In this document: piece by piece, positions 62,501-64,000 of the stretch | Layout: every line of letters starts with the position of its first letter | How positions within the stretch are numbered: the first letter of the stretch is position 1 | Origin: Brachypodius melanocephalos | Lineage: Eukaryota > Chordata > Aves > Passeriformes > Pycnonotidae | Length of the DNA stretch: 64,000 bases | Reading direction: 5' to 3' | Assembly (NCBI GenBank): GCA_013398615.1 | Contig: VZSR01001685.1 | Coordinates: forward strand, 50,114,293 to 50,178,292 | Notes under the pieces: generated by a model | Databases searched by the model: none | What the model was told of the DNA's origin: nothing | Seen by the model: the letters and a program-made list of their open reading frames with translations, nothing else | Program-made: the position numbers and the translations under genes

Positions 62501-63477
62501 TTGGTTGGATGTGTGGCATCCCTGGCCACTGAGAGAAACTTCTGTGGAGGTACTTTGCACTTGGAAAAAATCAAAATGAAAAATCATTAGGTACATAAAA
62601 TTCCTGCCAATTAACAGCCATTTTTCTCTGCCAGTACCAAGGGGTTTACCTGATTGTGTAGACCCAGAGACAAGAGATCAAACCATGAAGTTTAAAATGT
62701 TAAATTTTAGAATTTTTTTCATGTAATGTCACTTGTCTTTCAGACAAGCTGCTGTTTTGAGTCTGCTGAGAAGAACATGAAGACACATCAGAGAATCTGG
62801 GAATCCAGAATTTATTTATCCAGACTATATTATTCCAGACTGTATTTATTACTTCTATTTTTTCTCTCTGTGTGCAAGTAAATAGTCTTCAATGTAAATA
62901 ATTCTCTTTTCTCTGTGGTGCTTGGATTAAGAACATCTCTCCTGTGAATATCTGCTGGCACTGCTTAAGTATGAAAAAGGCTCCCCCCTCAAGAGCCTTC
63001 CTCTCCAGCCTCATGGGCTGTCACAGCTGAGAAGAAAAGTGCATTGTGTTGGTCAAGTTCATTCTGAAAGAGTTCCAACCTGTGTCAAATTACAGAGCAT
63101 TCTCTTCCTTCAAGAGATGCTCTGCTGGACCACAGTTCTGGCAGGAGCCCTCTAGGACAACAGCCCTTTAGAGAAAAAGATAGTTTTACTCGTTTAGGGT
63201 TTGGATTTTTTTGTTTTCTCTGCAATGATGTATAAAAAAATTTAATGGAGAGATGAGACGAAAAGAGTAATTGAAACAGGTAAGGGGCTCCAACGAGGCC
63301 TTTCAACAAGCTAAAATTACTATTGCCTTTATCAGAACCCCCCATACTGACTAATATGCTTTCATCCTGGTTGCAAAGATTTCATACAGACCTGTAGTAT
63401 TAGAAAATGGGAATCATTCTTTATCAGCAGATTAATTACTGTTGGGCATTTACATGCAGATCATTCAGTGCAATTCA

Positions 63478-63798
63478 TCAGAGACCAGGAAGGGCCAACA
63501 TATGGAGAGAGACTATTTACAACAGCATGTAGTAACAGGACAAGGGGGAATGGCTTTAAACAGAAAGAGAATACGTTTAGATTAGAGATTAGGAAGAAAT
63601 ATTTTACTCTGAGGGTGGTGAGGCCCTGGCACAGGTTGCCCAGAGAAGTTGTGGCTGCCCCATCCCTGGAAGTATTCAAGGCCAGGCTGGATGGGACTCA
63701 GAGCAACCTGGGATAGTGGAAGATGTCCCTGGCCATGGCAGGGGGTTGGGATGAGATGATCTTCAAGATGCCTTCAACACAAACCATTCTGTGATTCC
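63478..63798 (+). pseudogene. CR1 LINE 3' fragment, best preserved C-terminus
   Basis: The plus frame 63468-63716 runs uninterrupted from GERLFTTACSNRTRGNGF through RLEIRKKYFTLRVVRPW to LPREVV and LEVFKARLDG, the end of the CR1 ORF2 protein. A 3' UTR with GGTTGGGATGAGATGATC follows, and the copy ends ATTCTGTGATTC near 63786-63797. The start of the fragment, at about 63478, is the 5' truncation point. The intact frame over about 75 codons suggests this is the youngest CR1 copy in the window, but only the C-terminal tail is present, so it makes no working enzyme. Confidence 0.94.
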
Positions 63799-64000
63799 GC
63801 ATGGGGAAGAACGGGTTAAACAAAATCAGGACTTTAAGTAGCAGACTGCCATGAGGCTGACTGGCAAAAGCTTGCAGTCATATTTCTACCAGGATAAGAC
63901 TGATAAAGTAGATTTATATTGGATCAACAATTACTGTAAAAGGTATTAAAGGTCAAAATGGATAAATATCAAGTCATACAAAACCCATCTTTAGCTAACA
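63799..64000. other. Unrecognised DNA at the window end
   Basis: AT-rich sequence with no recognised feature. Confidence 0.5.

Larger units (their letters stand above)
50243..63477. other. AT-rich single-copy DNA, no gene recognised
   Basis: This 13-kb stretch has no recognised transposon, RNA gene or exon. The best open frames are 54577-55002 plus (141 codons) and 59819-60229 minus (136 codons). Neither resembles a known family, and the second is AT-rich with Phe, Leu and Lys bias typical of non-coding DNA. Tracts: A-rich with G at 52250-52281, A23 at 56243-56265, and an AT microsatellite at 59488-59529. The segment 56850-57040 is a weak candidate for conserved non-coding DNA. Confidence 0.5.

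Noticed and set aside
1..64000. CRISPR arrays, operons, tRNA, rRNA and U-snRNA genes, telomeric repeats, and mitochondrial insertions
   Set aside because: Looked for by eye on both strands and none seen; the sequence is clearly vertebrate nuclear DNA.

Overview
The window is vertebrate nuclear DNA and almost certainly from a bird, probably a songbird. The diagnostic evidence is seven CR1 LINE 3' ends, with the typical bird CR1 termini (ATTCTGTGATTC-like), and several LTRs that read like known avian endogenous retrovirus (ERV) LTRs. The family identifications come from memory of avian repeat consensus sequences; no database was searched. The songbird assignment is weaker than the bird assignment.

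No protein-coding gene, exon, tRNA, rRNA, snRNA or CRISPR array could be supported. The open reading frames are short (the longest is 174 codons), and each one crosses a repeat, a gap or low-complexity AT-rich DNA, or resembles no family I recognise. The window is best read as part of a large intron or a gene-poor intergenic region. Two 100-N assembly gaps are present (23646-23745 and 36901-37000).

Layout: 1-10.95 kb is AT-rich single-copy DNA with a few stretches that look like conserved non-coding elements. At 10.96-11.60 kb lies a solo LTR with a perfect 5-bp target-site duplication. At 13.84-14.58 kb lies a minus-strand CR1. At 19.05-19.36 kb lies a second, shorter LTR. From 21.28 to 25.08 kb is a dense repeat cluster. 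It holds a minus CR1, then a long LTR with a CpG-rich block. These are followed by a partial LTR with another LTR (same family as 19.05 kb) nested inside it and a sequencing gap in the nested copy, and finally a full-length LTR of the outer family. Further CR1 copies lie at 26.2 (-), 29.3 (+), 40.3 (+), 44.8 (+) and 63.5 kb (+). A degraded LTR fragment lies at 43.9 kb and a plus-strand ERVL-like solo LTR at 49.88-50.24 kb. The rest is AT-rich DNA with simple repeats.

Nothing here forms an operon or pathway. The biological content is the insertion history of retroelements and possibly some regulatory DNA. All retroelement copies are dead: CR1 copies are 5'-truncated and frameshifted, and no ERV gag, pol or env remnant was recognised. 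The clearest new observations are the nested cluster at 21.3-25.1 kb, the gap whose missing content can be predicted from a second copy in the window, and the decayed catalytic motifs in the CR1 reverse transcriptase fragment at 40.3 kb.
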